Shown here: in pieces, positions 1-13,300 of the stretch | Layout of the letters: each line of letters opens with the position of its first letter | Position numbering within the stretch: position 1 is the first letter of the stretch | NCBI RefSeq assembly: GCF_902167145.1 | Contig: NC_050097.1 | Span: 169,290,923 to 169,354,922 of the forward strand | Source of the DNA: Zea mays | Lineage: Eukaryota > Streptophyta > Magnoliopsida > Poales > Poaceae | Direction: 5' to 3' | Length of the DNA: 64,000 nucleotides | Position numbers and translations under genes: made by a program | The notes under the pieces: generated by a model | Databases searched by the model: none | The model's input: the letters and a program-made list of their open reading frames with translations, nothing else | What the model was told of the DNA's origin: nothing

Positions 1-3000
1 AAACTAACGGTAAATAAATGGAGAGACGGGGAAGCCTGTCCCATCACTCCTCATGCTCCTCCTCAGCCGAGGCAGGGTCCCACTCGACAGTCCAACCCGG
101 TGGCAGGGTGGACGGCCAAGTTATTCCAGCAACCATTTCCTCCAGAGAACCTGTAAAAAATTGTGCCACAAGCAAGGCTGAGTATACTAATACTCAGCTA
201 GACTTACCCGGTGTGAGGAGTCTACTCCTCTACCTCTAGGCATGCAGCTGTTTGGCTGTGGGGTTTTGGTTGCCAAAAGCACTAGCTGAGTTTCTAAGTC
301 AAGAGTTTAACTTAGTCAAAATTAAGTGTGACTCTCTTAAGGCTAAAAGTGGACTATCTACTCATACATGGTAGCAAGCATTATTAGCAATCAACATCTT
401 ATCTCAACTCATCATACTTCCACTTATTACTCAATGCAGTACAATGGATCAAGCAGTCTCATTAGCTGCGAGAAGCAGACGATTCGAATCGATTTTTTAT
501 CCTTGCAAGGTAAACCTAAACACACGACATGTAGGGGCACTCCGTTCCCACACACATCAACCGTCCCCATCGATTCCCTGGCAACAGATCAGGGCTCACC
601 GCCTTGGCGTACAATGCCTCACTGACCCCGACTGGCCGTCGTGCAGTGACCGCACTTGTACCCACCATAACCGGAATGGGAGACCTCGTCTCAGGTCGCG
701 TGAGGGGATATGTCTGCGGGCAGGTTCACTCAGGTACTAGGCTTACCGATTTACCATATTTCTCGATATGTGTTTAGTACGTTCAAACGCTTGACACAGG
801 TATCCGCACGTTAATCCTTATTCCATTTTCCATCTCGTGAACAACCAATCCCCATGGATTGTTATCCACCAATTAGTATCATGACAGTGTAAAAGTGGGT
901 ACAATCAATTTCCTGATCTCGCGCGAGTGCTAGAAAAATCACTCGTCTTCTACCGAGATCCTAATTAAATAAAGCAACTACTCGACCTGTCATACTAGTA
1001 TTCATCTCAAAAGGATTCCTGAGATCATGCAACTAGGGTTTCAAACAATTCCTACACCTAAGTGCACAATCAATCCTACAATCATTAAGTGAAGTAAAAT
1101 AGCATAAATAACAGGTTATGCATAAAACCGGGGCTTGCCTTCCAAAGCAGTGGCAGGCAGGTCCTCTGGTGCAGGCTCGGGTGCTGGATCCGGGGCTACC
1201 TCCTGAGCAGCTCCTTGCTCCGGCACGAGGATGTACTCTCCGTCAGCAAGATTATAGTCTATCGAAATGCAATGAACATGTATGTCATGATTATGCAGGA
1301 TTCAATAATATTATGCTAAAGAGAACTAGGTTAAGAAGTAACTTAGGGTTTCTTAGTCATGCGGGGCTTCCAGTGGTATATATATACATAGACTTATTAC
1401 CTTTTAGGCTTAGGTTCTCTTCTAGGATAACATAGTGGATTTGCATTGTCCTTATAGTTTTCAGTGGACAAATTTACAAAGGTTTTAGGATGACATTAAT
1501 TTACATCATTCATTTCCTTACTTTAATTTCCATTTAGGGTTTCTAGGGTAGGTTTGAACTACGACAGTGTTTTAATAATTTCCAAAAATTCTGTAAAAAT
1601 TACAGTGGGTTGTCATTTGCTATTCTAGCCTGTTTTAAGAATTTGAGGCTTAATGTACAAAGGCTAGGCTTTAAACAAAAATAACAAGAGTTATGCAAAA
1701 TGGGCCACTTTACACTACATCTCTTAGTTAGGGGTAGGTTCTGCCCTTAAGGTTATTTTTGCTGGCATCCCATAGTAACAATAGGCCTGTGTGCTAAAAG
1801 TCACAGAAAACTAAGGGGTGGTTATTTAGTTATGATTTTCTCAAGTTTAAGGTCAAAAAGGCTCTTTCTACTACATTATTATTTGAAAAATGTCAAACAG
1901 CAGATTTCATATTTTTCCCAAAATCTCCTTAATAAAACATTAGTTATCCCAAGGGTGGGGGTGTTTTTACTTTGGGGTTATTTTTGTAGAGTTTTTCTAA
2001 GTTTCACTTGTTTTATTAAAACAAAAGGGATCCTACTTATTTTATACTAAAACAGGGTATGATATATTTTTCCAGTGAACTATATTGAATAAGTATTCTA
2101 ACAAAAATAGAGGTACTCTCTGGTTCTTTGTTTAAGTTGCATTTTCTATTTTTCTTACCTTTAAGCATATTATGAAATAAGGGGTAAAAACTAACTTAAT
2201 GGAGTGGACAGAGAGGTTTAGCATTTTTATTTGGTTTAGTAGGTAGATGCAAACTTCTCAAAAATTTTCTAACCCCAGTCCAATAGTGCAACTAATTTTG
2301 GCCCTATTATTAAGCTTTTGGTCAAAACTATAATTAAATCAGAGCTTTAAAGTTTTTTATAGTACATAGGGGGTTTTATATTTTTCTTAAGTAGGTTACG
2401 TTATTTAGAGTCTGACAAAATTGGTTTGACCAAATTTGGATAATTTAAACAGAAGTTATGCATTTTCAAAGTTTCTGTCCAATTTAAAAACAGATTTAAT
2501 AAAGGTTTTCTGGAAAAACAGTTTACACCGAGGTCCCTGGGTTTAAACTAAATCCACCTTCACAAATCTACCCCCACGCCACTATTCCCCTGTGTCTCTG
2601 ACCTTTCACAAAACCCCCTGACCTTCTCTCCCTCTCACCCGCAGTCCTTCCCCTTATGCGAACAGTAACCGCGGGAAAGAAAAGGGTGGCGCGGCTTACC
2701 GGTGGCGAGGGAGGTCCGGCGAAGGGTGGGGTTAGCTCGGGGAGACTCTGGCGGTCACGTCGAGGTACGGCTTGACGTCGGGGATGGCCGGAATCGCCCG
2801 GTCCACGCGTGCAGGCGGGTGTCCTCGTCGGCGGCGAGTATACCGGCCAAACCACGGCGAACTGGTTCAATCCGAGGGCATGGTGAGCTTCACGGGGTAA
2901 CATAGCGACCGTGTGCACAAGGAATCGAAGGATGGTGGAGTGGTTTACCCGGTCCACGTACGCCGGCGGGGTTGAGAGCTCCGGCGAGCGTGGACTGGCC

Positions 3001-4088
3001 TCTCCGGCGAAGTAAACTCCGATTCCTCGCTCGGGAAGCCTCACGGAGGTGCGCACAATCTTCTCCGAGGGCTGGACGGAGTTGGGAATGGCTCCACTGG
3101 CCGGTCTACGGTGGCAGAGGGAGTGGGCGGCCGCGGACTCGCTGCGCACGGGCAAACGGCGACGGGCTCGACTCCGGTGAGGTTTGAGGGTGCGCGGAAG
3201 GGTACAATCTAAGTCTGGGAGGGTTTTATAAGCGTGGGCGCGGGCCATGGCGCTGGCTTGGCTCGGGCGCGGCGCTGGGCGTGCGGGGGCGCGCGCGAGC
3301 GTGCTCTGGCGCGGGCAGAAGGCGTCGAACACGTGGAGGTGTTTTTCTTCCAGTGTTCAAACGTCTCCAGAGATCGCAAACGTGCGAATCTCGCCATGAA
3401 TCCGGCGCAGACCTCTTCCTGGCACCTAGGGCTATCTCACATGTGTGAGTTCCAATGGAGGATACGCCCTAGATCAGGAGATAGACGGGCGCCAAATCTG
3501 GCTTGTCTCACTGCCCACATTGCGACAAAACTGATGTCAAGAGCTGTCAAACGTCCGAGTCTCGGTCTCCACTTTTTCCAAGGGGTGCCTTAGGTGGTAT
3601 ACCACATTTTTGGTATAGAACCCAAGTGGTTTTGGCGCCATATTCAAAGTGAACACGGTTGATCTTTGGGTTAGGGTTAAAAATTGACTTAGAGGGAAAT
3701 AGAGAGCTCTAGCTCTCTCTCCACTTGGAGATTTGAATTGGGGTTTCTCCAGGGGTCTTTTTGCAACATTTTCCTCCCCTAATTGATGGTTACCAAGTTA
3801 GTTAGGGTTTGGGTAAAAGTTACACATGCTTTGCCCACTTGTTCACTCTCTTTCCCCCCCTTGCCTAGGGTTTTGGAAGATAGGGCTTAGGAGAGGTCTA
3901 GGGTTCTTCTCCCCCCTGATCCAAGGTAGTAAGTGTGCAAGGATTAGAGTAATGCTTCTTATGTCATTGGCAACTTTATTAGCACTTGGTCTCCAAGTTC
4001 TCAAGTGTTGCCCTAAGCCTTTACTCCTTGTGATCACAGCTTCTAGTGCCAAGGTGGCTCTAGCCAAGGTAACACCTGGGGTGTTACA
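1..4088 (-). repeat. 3' LTR of the chromovirus (truncated by the window edge)
   Basis: The sequence repeats 10634-14727 almost base for base. It ends at 4088 in the same ...GGGGTGTTACA as the right copy. Differences are scattered SNPs and short indels, for example a C-run of 7 near 3855 against 10 in the other copy. The AT-rich half (about 1300-2550) and the GC-rich half (about 2570-3350) contrast sharply in base composition. Short ORFs in it are not treated as genes. Confidence 0.95.
3223..3230 (-). promoter_or_regulatory. TATA box of the chromovirus LTR (left copy)
   Basis: The minus strand reads CTTATAAAACC here, in a GC-rich context. The same motif is at 13856-13863 in the 5' LTR. Transcription towards lower coordinates would drive the element in its coding direction. 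Confidence 0.6.
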
Positions 4089-4102
4089 GCCCTCCCCCCT
4101 TA
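4089..4102 (-). other. Polypurine tract of the chromovirus
   Basis: On the minus strand TAAGGGGGGAGGGC directly precedes the 3' LTR start TGTAACACC. This is the expected place for plus-strand DNA priming and fixes the element's orientation. Confidence 0.85.
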
Positions 4103-4338
4103 AAGGAAATCTCGTCCCGAGATTTAGGTAGAGTCCCTTGGAGGGTGCTTGAAGGTGTGCGGGTGTTGTTTTTCCTTTACACTTAAGTTTCTCTTATTAA
4201 CTGCTCTTCGAATGTCATCCTCTTTGCAACTTCAGAAGGAAGCCCTTTTTAAGTTAATTCCACAACTTAGACTATCCTTGTTATCTAAGTTTTTCTTATA
4301 ATTGAACTCAAAGGGCAGGTGGGGGTGGGGTTTTGGGG

Positions 4339-7300
4339 TTACATACCGACTCCTTTGGGCAGAAAGTCGGGGAAGCGAGAGCGTAGAAAATCCTCAGTCT
4401 CCCATGTAGCTTCTTCTGCTGAATGGTGACTCCACTGAATCTTATACATTCTGACCGACCTTGCCCGAGTTGATCTTTCCTTTTGATCTAATACCATGAC
4501 GGGGTACTCTTGGTAGGACAAGTCTGGTTCTATCTCAATGTCTGGTTCCGGCAGTACTTCAGTGGGTAGGCGAACGCATTTCCACAGCTGAGACACATGG
4601 AACACATTATGAACTGCTGACATGTGAGGTGGTAATGCCAATTGGTAGGCTACGGGTCCACAACTTGCCTTGATCTCATAGGGTCCAATGTAGCGAGGAG
4701 CTAATTTGCCCTTGATCCCGAATCTCTGGACACCCTTGGTGGGTGATACCTTAAGATAGACATGATCTCCCGCCTCAAACTGTAGAGGCTTCCGCCTCTT
4801 ATCATGATAGCTCCTTTGCCTGGCCTGAGCAGCTTCCAAGTTCTTGGTAATAACCCTGACTTTTGCCTCAGCCTCGAGTACCAAGTCTGGCCCAAAAATT
4901 TCCCTTTCTCCAGCTTGAGACCAATTTAGTGGGGTCCTACACCTCCTCCCATATAATGCCTCAAAAGGTGCCATCTTTAGACTGGACTGATAGCTGTTAT
5001 TGTAAGAAAACTCTGCCAAAGACAGACACTTATCCCAATCCTTTCCGTAATGTAGTGCACATGCTCGCAACATGTCTTCCAAAATCTGATTCACCCTTTC
5101 TGTCTGGCCATCTGTTTGTGGGTGATATGCTGAGCTTCGGATGATTTGGGTCCCAAGTGATTCTTGCAGCTTCTCCCAAAAGCGTGCCACGAATAGTGCT
5201 CCTCTGTCCGATATAATGGTCTTTGGAATACCATGCAATCTTACTATCTGATCAACATAAATTTCAGCGTACTTCTCTGTCTTGTGGGTGGTGTGCACTG
5301 GCAAGAAATGAGCAGTCTTGGTCAACCTGTCCACAATAACCCAAATAGAATCATGGTGCCTGGAGGTATTGGGTAATTCCACTATGAAGTCCATGCAAAT
5401 GTCCTCCCATTTCCAAGATGGTATGGGAAGGGGTTGCAAAGGGCCTGCTGCCTTCAAGTGACTAGCTTTAATTCTCTGGCAGGTGTCACACTCGGATATG
5501 TACATGGCAATTTCTCTTTTCATTCTAGTCCACCAATATAGAGATCTGAGATCATGGTACATCTTGTTGCTACCAGGGTGCATGGAGAATTTGGAAAGGT
5601 GAGCTTCATCCAGTATCTTCTTTCTGAGCTCAGGGTCCTTGGGAACAACTAATCGGTCTCCAAACCATAGAATTCCCTTGCTGTCCTGTCGGAAACACTT
5701 GTATTTTTCTGCCTTTTGCTTAATCATATCCTTGATAACCTGAACACCCTTATCCTCAACCTGTGCCCTGACTATCTGTTCTTGCAACGTGGGCTCCACC
5801 GAGATATAGCTTAGGTTACCCGAAGAAACAACTTCCAGGTTTAGCTTGCACAGCTCATCGCACAGGGTGGTGACCCTTGCATCCATGCTCATACAATTGC
5901 ATTGGGCCTTTCTGCTCAAGGCATCTGCCACAACGTTGGCCTTGCCAGGATGGTAATGCACTTCCAAATCATAGTCCTTGATTAACTCCAACCATCTCCT
6001 TTGCCTCATGTTCAGATCTGCCTGAGTGAAGATGTATTTGAGACTCTTGTGATCAGTATAGATGTTACAGTGAGCCCCCATCAAGTAGTGTCTCCATATC
6101 TTAAGAGCATGCACCACAGCTGCCAATTCCAGATCATGAGTGGGGTAGTTCTGCTCATGGAGCCTGAGTGCTCGGGAAGCATAAGCAATCACTCTGTTCT
6201 CTTGCATCAAGACACATCCCAATCCGGTACCGGAAGCATCACAATAAACTTCAAATGGCTTGGTGTTGTCAGGTTGAGCCAGCACTGGGGCTGTTGTCAA
6301 ATGCTGCCTCAAGGTATGAAAGGCATCTTCACACTTTTGGCTCCACGCAAATTTGACTCCCTTCTTTAACAGTTCAGTCATTGGTTTGGCAATTCGGGAG
6401 AAATCCGGAATAAATCGTCGATAATACCCTGCCAATCCCAGAAAACTCCGAATTTGCTTCACTGTAGTCGGGGGTTTCCAATCCATTACCTCTTGCACCT
6501 TCTCAGGATCAACTGATATCCCATCCTGAGAAATTGTGTGACCCAAGAATTTAATTTCCTTCAGCCAGAACTCACATTTAGACAACTTAGCATAAAGATG
6601 ATGATCGCGCAGTCTCTGAAGTACAGTATGCAAGTGTTTGGTGTGCTCGGCTTCATTCTTGGAATAAACCAGAATGTCATCAATGAAAACGACCACGAAC
6701 TTGTCTAACTCTGGCATGAATACTGAGTTCATCAAGTACATAAAATAGGCCGGGGCATTGGTCAGCCCAGAAGACATCACCAGAAACTCATACAGTCCAT
6801 ATCTGGTAGAGAAAGCCGTCTTGGGAATATCACTAGCACGGATCTTGATCTGATGGTAACCTGAGCGAAGGTCTATCTTGGAGAATACCTTGGCTCCTAC
6901 CAACTGATCAAACAGAACATCAATGCGGGGCAGTGGGTATTTGTTCTTGATAGTCACCGCATTGAGAGGACGGTAGTCAACACACATCCTCAAACTCTCA
7001 TCCTTTTTCTTCACAAATAGTGCTGGACAACCCCATGGTGAAGTGCTTGGACGAATGAACCCCTTGTCCAACAACTCTTGCAATTGCTTCTTTAATTCTG
7101 CCAATTCCGCGGGAGGCATCCTATAGGGTCTCTTGGAGATAGGAGCAGTCCCGGGTTGCAACTCAATTGCGAACTCAATGTCTCGGTCGGGTGGCATCCC
7201 TGGTAATTCTTCCGGAAACACGTCCGGGTAGTCACAGACCACTGGGATCTTTTCCACTGGGGATTCTAACATAACAAAGGCACAAGATTGGGTACAACCC

Positions 7301-8754
7301 TGGTCAGGCAAAAATAGTGTGGTCTCACCACAAGTTGGTGAGTGCACCTCAATGGCTCTAGCTGCAATATCCATCACAGCCTGATTTCTGGTCAACCAGT
7401 CAGTTCCCAATATAATATCCACACTCTCCAAACCCAAAATGAGGAGGTTGGTTTTAATCATCAGACTACCAAACTTTATAGGCACATTCTTGTTAATTTG
7501 ATAAGTGGCAACCCTGCCTCCTGGGGTTGAAATTGTGATACCTCCATTGGTGTGGTGAAAAGGCAATTAGCACTTGGCACTAAATTTTGCACTGATAAAA
7601 CTATGCGATGCACCAGAATCAAATAAAATAATAGCAGGATAATTCAAAATTGTAAAGATAACAGTCATGACGGGTGCTCCCTCTGGAATATCAGCCATGG
7701 TGGTGAAGTTCAGCCTGCCCTGCCTCACTTGCACCTTCTGTCTCTTGCCTTGGTTCTGATTGACATTTTGCCCCTGCCTCTGCTGGTACCTGGGGCAATT
7801 CTTGGCATAATGCCCAGTGTTGCCACATGTGAAGCATTTGTTGTCATTTGTCTGGCGGTACTGCTACTGCTGCTGATTGTTCCTCTGAGCTGGAAATTGG
7901 GTGCGGTTGGGTGCCTGCTGCTGCTGCTGCGGTCGGATCACCCATCGCCCTTGCTGTTGCTGGGGTCCCCTGCCCTGGGTGTCGGACACAATCCTGAAGC
8001 GCTGTGGCTGAGCTGAGGGTCCTGCCACAGGGGTCTTCCTCTTCTTCTCTGCCTGTCTAGCTGTAATGCAGTCCTCCTGGGAGATAGCCATGTTGACCAA
8101 CTCATTGTAACTGTTGGCCCTGACGGTGTTGAGACGATCACGGAGCTTAGTGCTGAGCCCCCTCCTGAACCTATCCCTCTTCTTCTCATCTGTATCTGCA
8201 TGATATCCCGCATACTGGCACAAATCATTAAAAGCCTGGGCATACTGCAACACTGTCCGGTTGCCCTGAGTGAGTGCCAAAAACTCATTGAGCTTCCTGT
8301 CCATGATCCCGGCTGGTATATGGTGTCCTCTAAAAGCTGCCTTGAACTCCCTCCACTCCACCTCTCGGTCCTCTGGCTGCATAGCAAGAAAATGATCCCA
8401 CCAAGTCCTTGCGGGTCCGCGAAGCTGCTGGGTGGCGAACCTGACTTTGGTGACCTCTGAGCAAACTCCATGTAGCAGTGGGAATTTGGATTCCACCACT
8501 CGCAGCCATACATCTGCATCAAGTGGGTCCTCTGCCCTTGTGAACAATGGAGGCTGGGTGCTGAGGAATTCCTGGTATGTAGCCGCCGCGGGGTGACGCT
8601 GATGGTCTCCACCACCATGGTGCTGAGGTGGTGGCTGACGTTGAGCCAGCTGCCTCAGGATCTCATTCTGCTGAGCCATGAGCTCCTGCAGAGTGGGAGG
8701 TGGTGGCGGCGGAGGAACGTGCTCATTCTGGCCACGACGCTGCCTTCCGGCCAT
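4339..8754 (-). pseudogene. Chromovirus gag-pol polyprotein, two in-frame nonsense codons
   Basis: One reading frame runs from the gag ATG at 8754 to the stop at 4339. It is broken only by TAG at 7864-7866 and TAA at 7567-7569, both apparent glutamine codons. In order it shows the retrotransposon gag domain, a glutamine-rich linker, a CCHC zinc knuckle (CFTCGNTGHYAKNC, 7795-7836), a protease with the DSGA active site (7609-7620), reverse transcriptase with FIDD (6676-6687), RNase H (CDASGTGLG), an HHCC integrase with the D,D,E core ([25 protein letters not shown]), and a C-terminal chromodomain. In this family the chromodomain is thought to steer integration towards heterochromatin. The usual MPFGL-like motif before TNAPA reads MSSGL, possibly another lesion. 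The rest is open, so it decayed recently and cannot make a full polyprotein without readthrough. Confidence 0.93.
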
Positions 8755-9059
8755 CTGAAAAACCACATACATGCTTAACACCATATCTCCAAGTTCAATA
8801 TTTTATCGCGGTGAAAAAGTTGAAATAAACATGATAGACTCGGACTTCAACAAGAGGATTTTTAAGAGGCCTAAATTCTTCCTTCCAAATTTAAACTGAT
8901 AATAGCATCCATCAAACAAGCTTCCAAGAGAGTTTAGCATGATTACATCAAATTGTTCCAAAATGACTCAACTCTATCTAGCCTAGTACCCCAAGGGTGC
9001 AAAAGCTAAGCTAGCTGCGAGGAGTCCGACTATCCAACTTCTAAGCCTATCCTGAACAC

Positions 9060-9947
9060 CTAGTGAGCGAACGAAGCAACACTCGACTCGGTGGAAGGTG
9101 GTCTTCCCGAGCCGGCAGTGTCCACACTGGAGGCAAGCTCATCTCCTCCCTCGATGTCGACGTCCTCGTTGGCCTCCTGGTCCTAGATCTCCTGGTGGTG
9201 CATGTCCAGGTGCTCGTTAGCCTCAGCAAGCTGCTGCTGAGTGTTAAGGAGCTGATCCTCTAGAACCTCGATGGTGTTCTCCCTAGTGCCTACCAGCTCC
9301 TCCAACTCCTGAATATCCGTGGATAGCTGCTCCACCTGCAAGTCCTTCTCCACCATTCCTTGAGACAAGTCAACCACAAGTTCCTCTCTGTTGTCTAATG
9401 TAATCTTTGTTGCCTCCAGCAGTGCCATCAGGTGGGACATCGCCTCACCGCGCATCACCTGCAGACGGTACAGAGCATTCATGCACCGTACGGTCAAGTG
9501 TGCGGTCTGTCCTGGGTAGATGGCCCAGATATCCTTGGCATGCTCCACCCGATCCTTCCACATTGGGTCGTCCTCCCTCTCAGCGGGGAACAAGCCAATA
9601 GGGTGGGTGGCCAGCTCCAAAGGATGGAATCCGCAGAAGGTAGTCAATCCATGCAGAGCGATCGCCTCGATCGTGTCCTCTGCTCGGTACCCGAAAGACT
9701 CGGAGTCCAAAGAGCGCCAGTCTGGCTGCAGGGGATGAGGCTCCAAGGTCATCCTCACTCTACAGTGAGGCACTCGGTGCTTCTCGAACTGCTGCACCGC
9801 GTACTGAGGGGGTGTCGTGTATCCGGCCCCCTGAAGTACCTCCCACAGAATGCGGGGAAAGCCCTCTCGTGCAAGTCCGTCAGTGTGGGTCAGTGCATTT
9901 CCGTCATTGGAGGATCCGTGGGAAGTCATCTGTGTACGGTTAAGCAT
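9060..9947 (-). pseudogene. Extra ORF upstream of gag in the chromovirus, coiled-coil protein, one internal stop
   Basis: An ORF starting at ATG 9947 runs 254 codons to TAG at 9183-9185. The same frame then stays open for 40 more codons, an acidic serine-rich tail, to a stop at 9060-9062. The internal TAG therefore looks like a mutated glutamine codon. The N-terminal part is globular (WRSLDSESFGYRAEDTIE, a tryptophan- and histidine-rich middle); the C-terminal third is a predicted coiled coil rich in Glu, Leu and Gln. It lies between the PBS and gag on the same strand. I do not recognise a domain. Extra ORFs upstream of gag are known in some plant gypsy lineages, but their function is unknown. 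It is long and compositionally protein-like, so chance is unlikely. Confidence 0.7.
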
Positions 9948-10338
9948 AAGTAAAAGAAAAAGAATTATAAAAAGAACAAGGAAAAATAAAACTCAGCCCT
10001 TCTCTAGTTAAATGGAAAAGGCACTGGGGACCTAGTTAGTTGTTATCTTGTTTTTAAGTCCTTTACTCAGTTATCCTTTTGCTTAATTATGAATGCATGC
10101 ATGCTCGTCCTGAACGACCTCACAACAAGATAAAAGGAATAGGGAAGAACTCCCATCCTGTAAAAGTGGCCTGTAGGGCCTAGTTACTTAGCCACCTAGC
10201 TACCCTTCTATTACCCTAGGGCTTCACGTCCTAGGTCTATCCTGCTCGCCCTACTATCTATCCAACATTGTTTCTATCAAATTTTACTTAGAAAATCGAT
10301 GGTATTTATATTTTATTGATTCCTCTGTGGTGGTACAA

Positions 10339-10350
10339 GCTCCGATACCA
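10339..10350 (-). other. Primer binding site, initiator tRNA-Met type, chromovirus
   Basis: The minus strand reads TGGTATCGGAGC two bases inside the 5' LTR. It matches the TGGTATCAGAGC complement of plant initiator tRNA-Met at 11 of 12 positions. Confidence 0.9.
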
Positions 10351-10352
10351 GC

Positions 10353-13300
10353 TGTGGCGGAACTGCTCGAATTATTCCAACTTAAGTGCCTAAGCCCCGC
10401 CTTAGAGGCTAGACCACACTTAAATGGGAATAACCCGTCAATCCCTCGGATCTAGTCCGACACGGCCACTGACAGGATCAAGTACCACAATCTCACTCGA
10501 AGGTGAGTCACAGAGCAAATACAATAAAGCATAAAACCATACATGCTAGAGTATTTAATTATTACATCACCATCATCATCATCATCGGAGTTTTTGCAAA
10601 AGTAACCATCATTGTTCGAAGTGCAGCGGAATAAAACTAACGGTAAATAAATGGAGAGACGGGGAAGCCTGTCCCATCACTCCTCATGCTCCTCCTCAGC
10701 CGAGGCAGGGTCCCACTCGACAGTCCAACCCGGTGGCAGGGTGGACGGCCAAGTTATTCTAGCAACCATTTCCTCCAGAGAACCTGTAAAAAATTGTGCC
10801 ACAAGCAAGGCTGAGTATACTAATACTCAGCTAGACTTACCCGGTGTGAGGAGTCTACTCCTCTACCTCTAGACATGCAGCTGTTTGGCTGTGGGGTTTG
10901 GTTGCCAAAAGCACTAGCTGAGTTTCTAAGTCAAGAGTTTAACTTAGTCAAAATTAAGTGTGACTCTCTTAAGGCTAAAAGTGGACTATCTACTCATACA
11001 TGGTAGCAAGCATTATTAGCAATCAACATCTTATCTCAACTCATCATACTTCCACTTATTACTCAATGCAGTACAATGGATCAAGCAGTCTCATTAGCTG
11101 CGAGAAGCAGACGATTCGAATCGAGTTTTTATCCTTGCAAGGTAAACCTAAACACACGACATGTAGGGGCACTCCGTCCCCACACACATCAACCGTCCCC
11201 ATCGATTCCCTGGCAACAGATCAGGGCTCACCGCCTTGGCGTACAATGCCTCACTGACCCCGACTGGCCGTCGTGCAGTGACCGCACTTGTACCCACCAT
11301 AACCGGAATGGGAGACCTCGTCTCAGGTCGCGTGAGGGGATATGTCTGGGGGCAGGTTCACTCAGGTACTAGGCTTACCGATTTACCATATTTCTCGGTA
11401 TGTGTTTAGTACGTTCAAACGCTTGACACAGGTATCCGCACGTTAATCCTTATTCCATTTTCCATCTCGTGAACAACCAAACCCCATGGATTGTTATCCA
11501 CCAATTAGTATCATGACAGTGTAAAAGTGGGTACAATCAATTTCCTGATCTCGCGCGAGTGCTAGAAAAATCACTCGTCTTCTACCGAGATCCTAATTAA
11601 ATAAAGCAACTACTCGACCTGTCATACTAGTATTCATCTCAAAAGGATTCCTGAGATCATGCAACTAGGGTTTCAAACAATTCCTACACCTAAGTGCACA
11701 ATCAATCCTACAATCATTAAGTGAAGTAAAATAGCATAAATAACAGGTTATGCATAAAACCGGGGCTTGCCTTCCAAAGCAGTGGCAGGCAGGTCCTCTG
11801 GTGCAGGCTCGGGTGCTGGATCCGGGGCTACCTCCTGAGCAGCTCCTTGCTCCGGCACGAGGATGTACTCTCCGTCAGCAAGATTACAGTCTATCGAAAT
11901 GCAATGAACATGTATGTCATGATTATGCAGGATTCAATAATATTATGCTAAAGAGAACTAGGTTAAGAAGTAACTTAGGGTTTCTTAGTCATGTGGGGCT
12001 TCCAGTGGTATATATATACATAGACTTATTACCTTTTAGGCTTAGGTTCTCTTCTAGGATAACATAGTGGATTTGCATTGTCCTTATAGTTTTCAGTGGA
12101 CAAATTTACAAAGGTTTTAGGATGACATTAATTTACATCATTCATTTCCTTACTTTAATTTCCATTTAGGGTTTCTAGGGTAGGTTTGAACTACGACAGT
12201 GTTTTAATAATTTCCAAAAATTCTGTAAAAATTACAGTGGGTTGTCATTTGCTATTCTAGCCTGTTTTAAGAATTTGAGGCTTAATGTACAAAGGCTAGG
12301 CTTTAAACAAAAATAACAAGAGTTATGCAAAATGGGCCACTTTACACTACATCTCTTAGTTAGGGGTAGGTTCTGCCCTTAAGGTTATTTTTGCTGGCAT
12401 CCCATAGTAACAATAGGCCTCTGTGCTAAAAATCACAGAAAACTAAGGGGTGGTTATTTAGTTATGATTTTCTCAAGTTTAAGGTCAAAAAGGCTCTTTC
12501 TACTACATTATTATTTGAAAAATGTCAAACAGCAGATTTCATATTTTTCCCAAATTCTCCTTAATAAAACATTAGTTATCCCAAGGGTGGGGGTGTGTTT
12601 ACCTTGGGGTTATTTTTGTAGAGTTTTTCTAAGTTTCACTTGTTTTATTAAAACAAAAGGGATCCTACTTATTTTGTACTAAAACAGGGTATGATATATT
12701 TTTCCAGTGAACTATATTGAATAAGTATTCTAACAAAAATAGAGGTACTCTCTGGTTCTTTGTTTAAGTTGCATTTTCTATTTTTCTTACCTTTAAGCAT
12801 ATTATGAAATAAGGGGTAAAAACTAACTTAATGGAGTGGACAGAGAGGTTTAGCATTTTTATTTGGTTTAGTAGGTAGATGCAAACTTCTCAAAATTTTT
12901 CTAACCCTAGTCCAATAGTGCAACTAATTTTGGCCCTATTATTAAGCTTTTGGTCAAAACTATAATTAAATCAGAGCTTTAAAGTTTTCTATAGTACATA
13001 GGGGGTTTTATATTTTTCTTAAGTAGGTTACGTTATTTAGAGTCTGACAAAATTGGTTTGACCAAATTTGGATAATTTAAACAGAAGTTATGCATTTTCA
13101 AAGTTTCTGTCCAATTTAAAAACAGATTTAATAAAGGTTTTCTGGAAAAACAGTTTACACCGAGGTCCCTGGGTTTAAACTAAATCCACCTTCGCAAATC
13201 TACCCCCACGCCACTATTCCCCTGTGTCTCTGACCTTTCACAAAACCCCCTGACCTTCTCTCCCTCTCACCCGCAGTCCTTCCCCTTATGCGAACAGTAA

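Noticed and set aside
2568..3332. 254-codon minus-strand ORF inside the chromovirus LTR
   Set aside because: GC-rich sequence lacks stops by chance. The ORF starts upstream of the TATA box and is broken by a frameshift in the other LTR; only a 193-codon part is shared.
7729..8016. Leucine-rich plus-strand ORF that looks like a membrane protein
   Set aside because: Antisense shadow of the glutamine-rich gag linker; CAG repeats read as CTG give runs of Leu.
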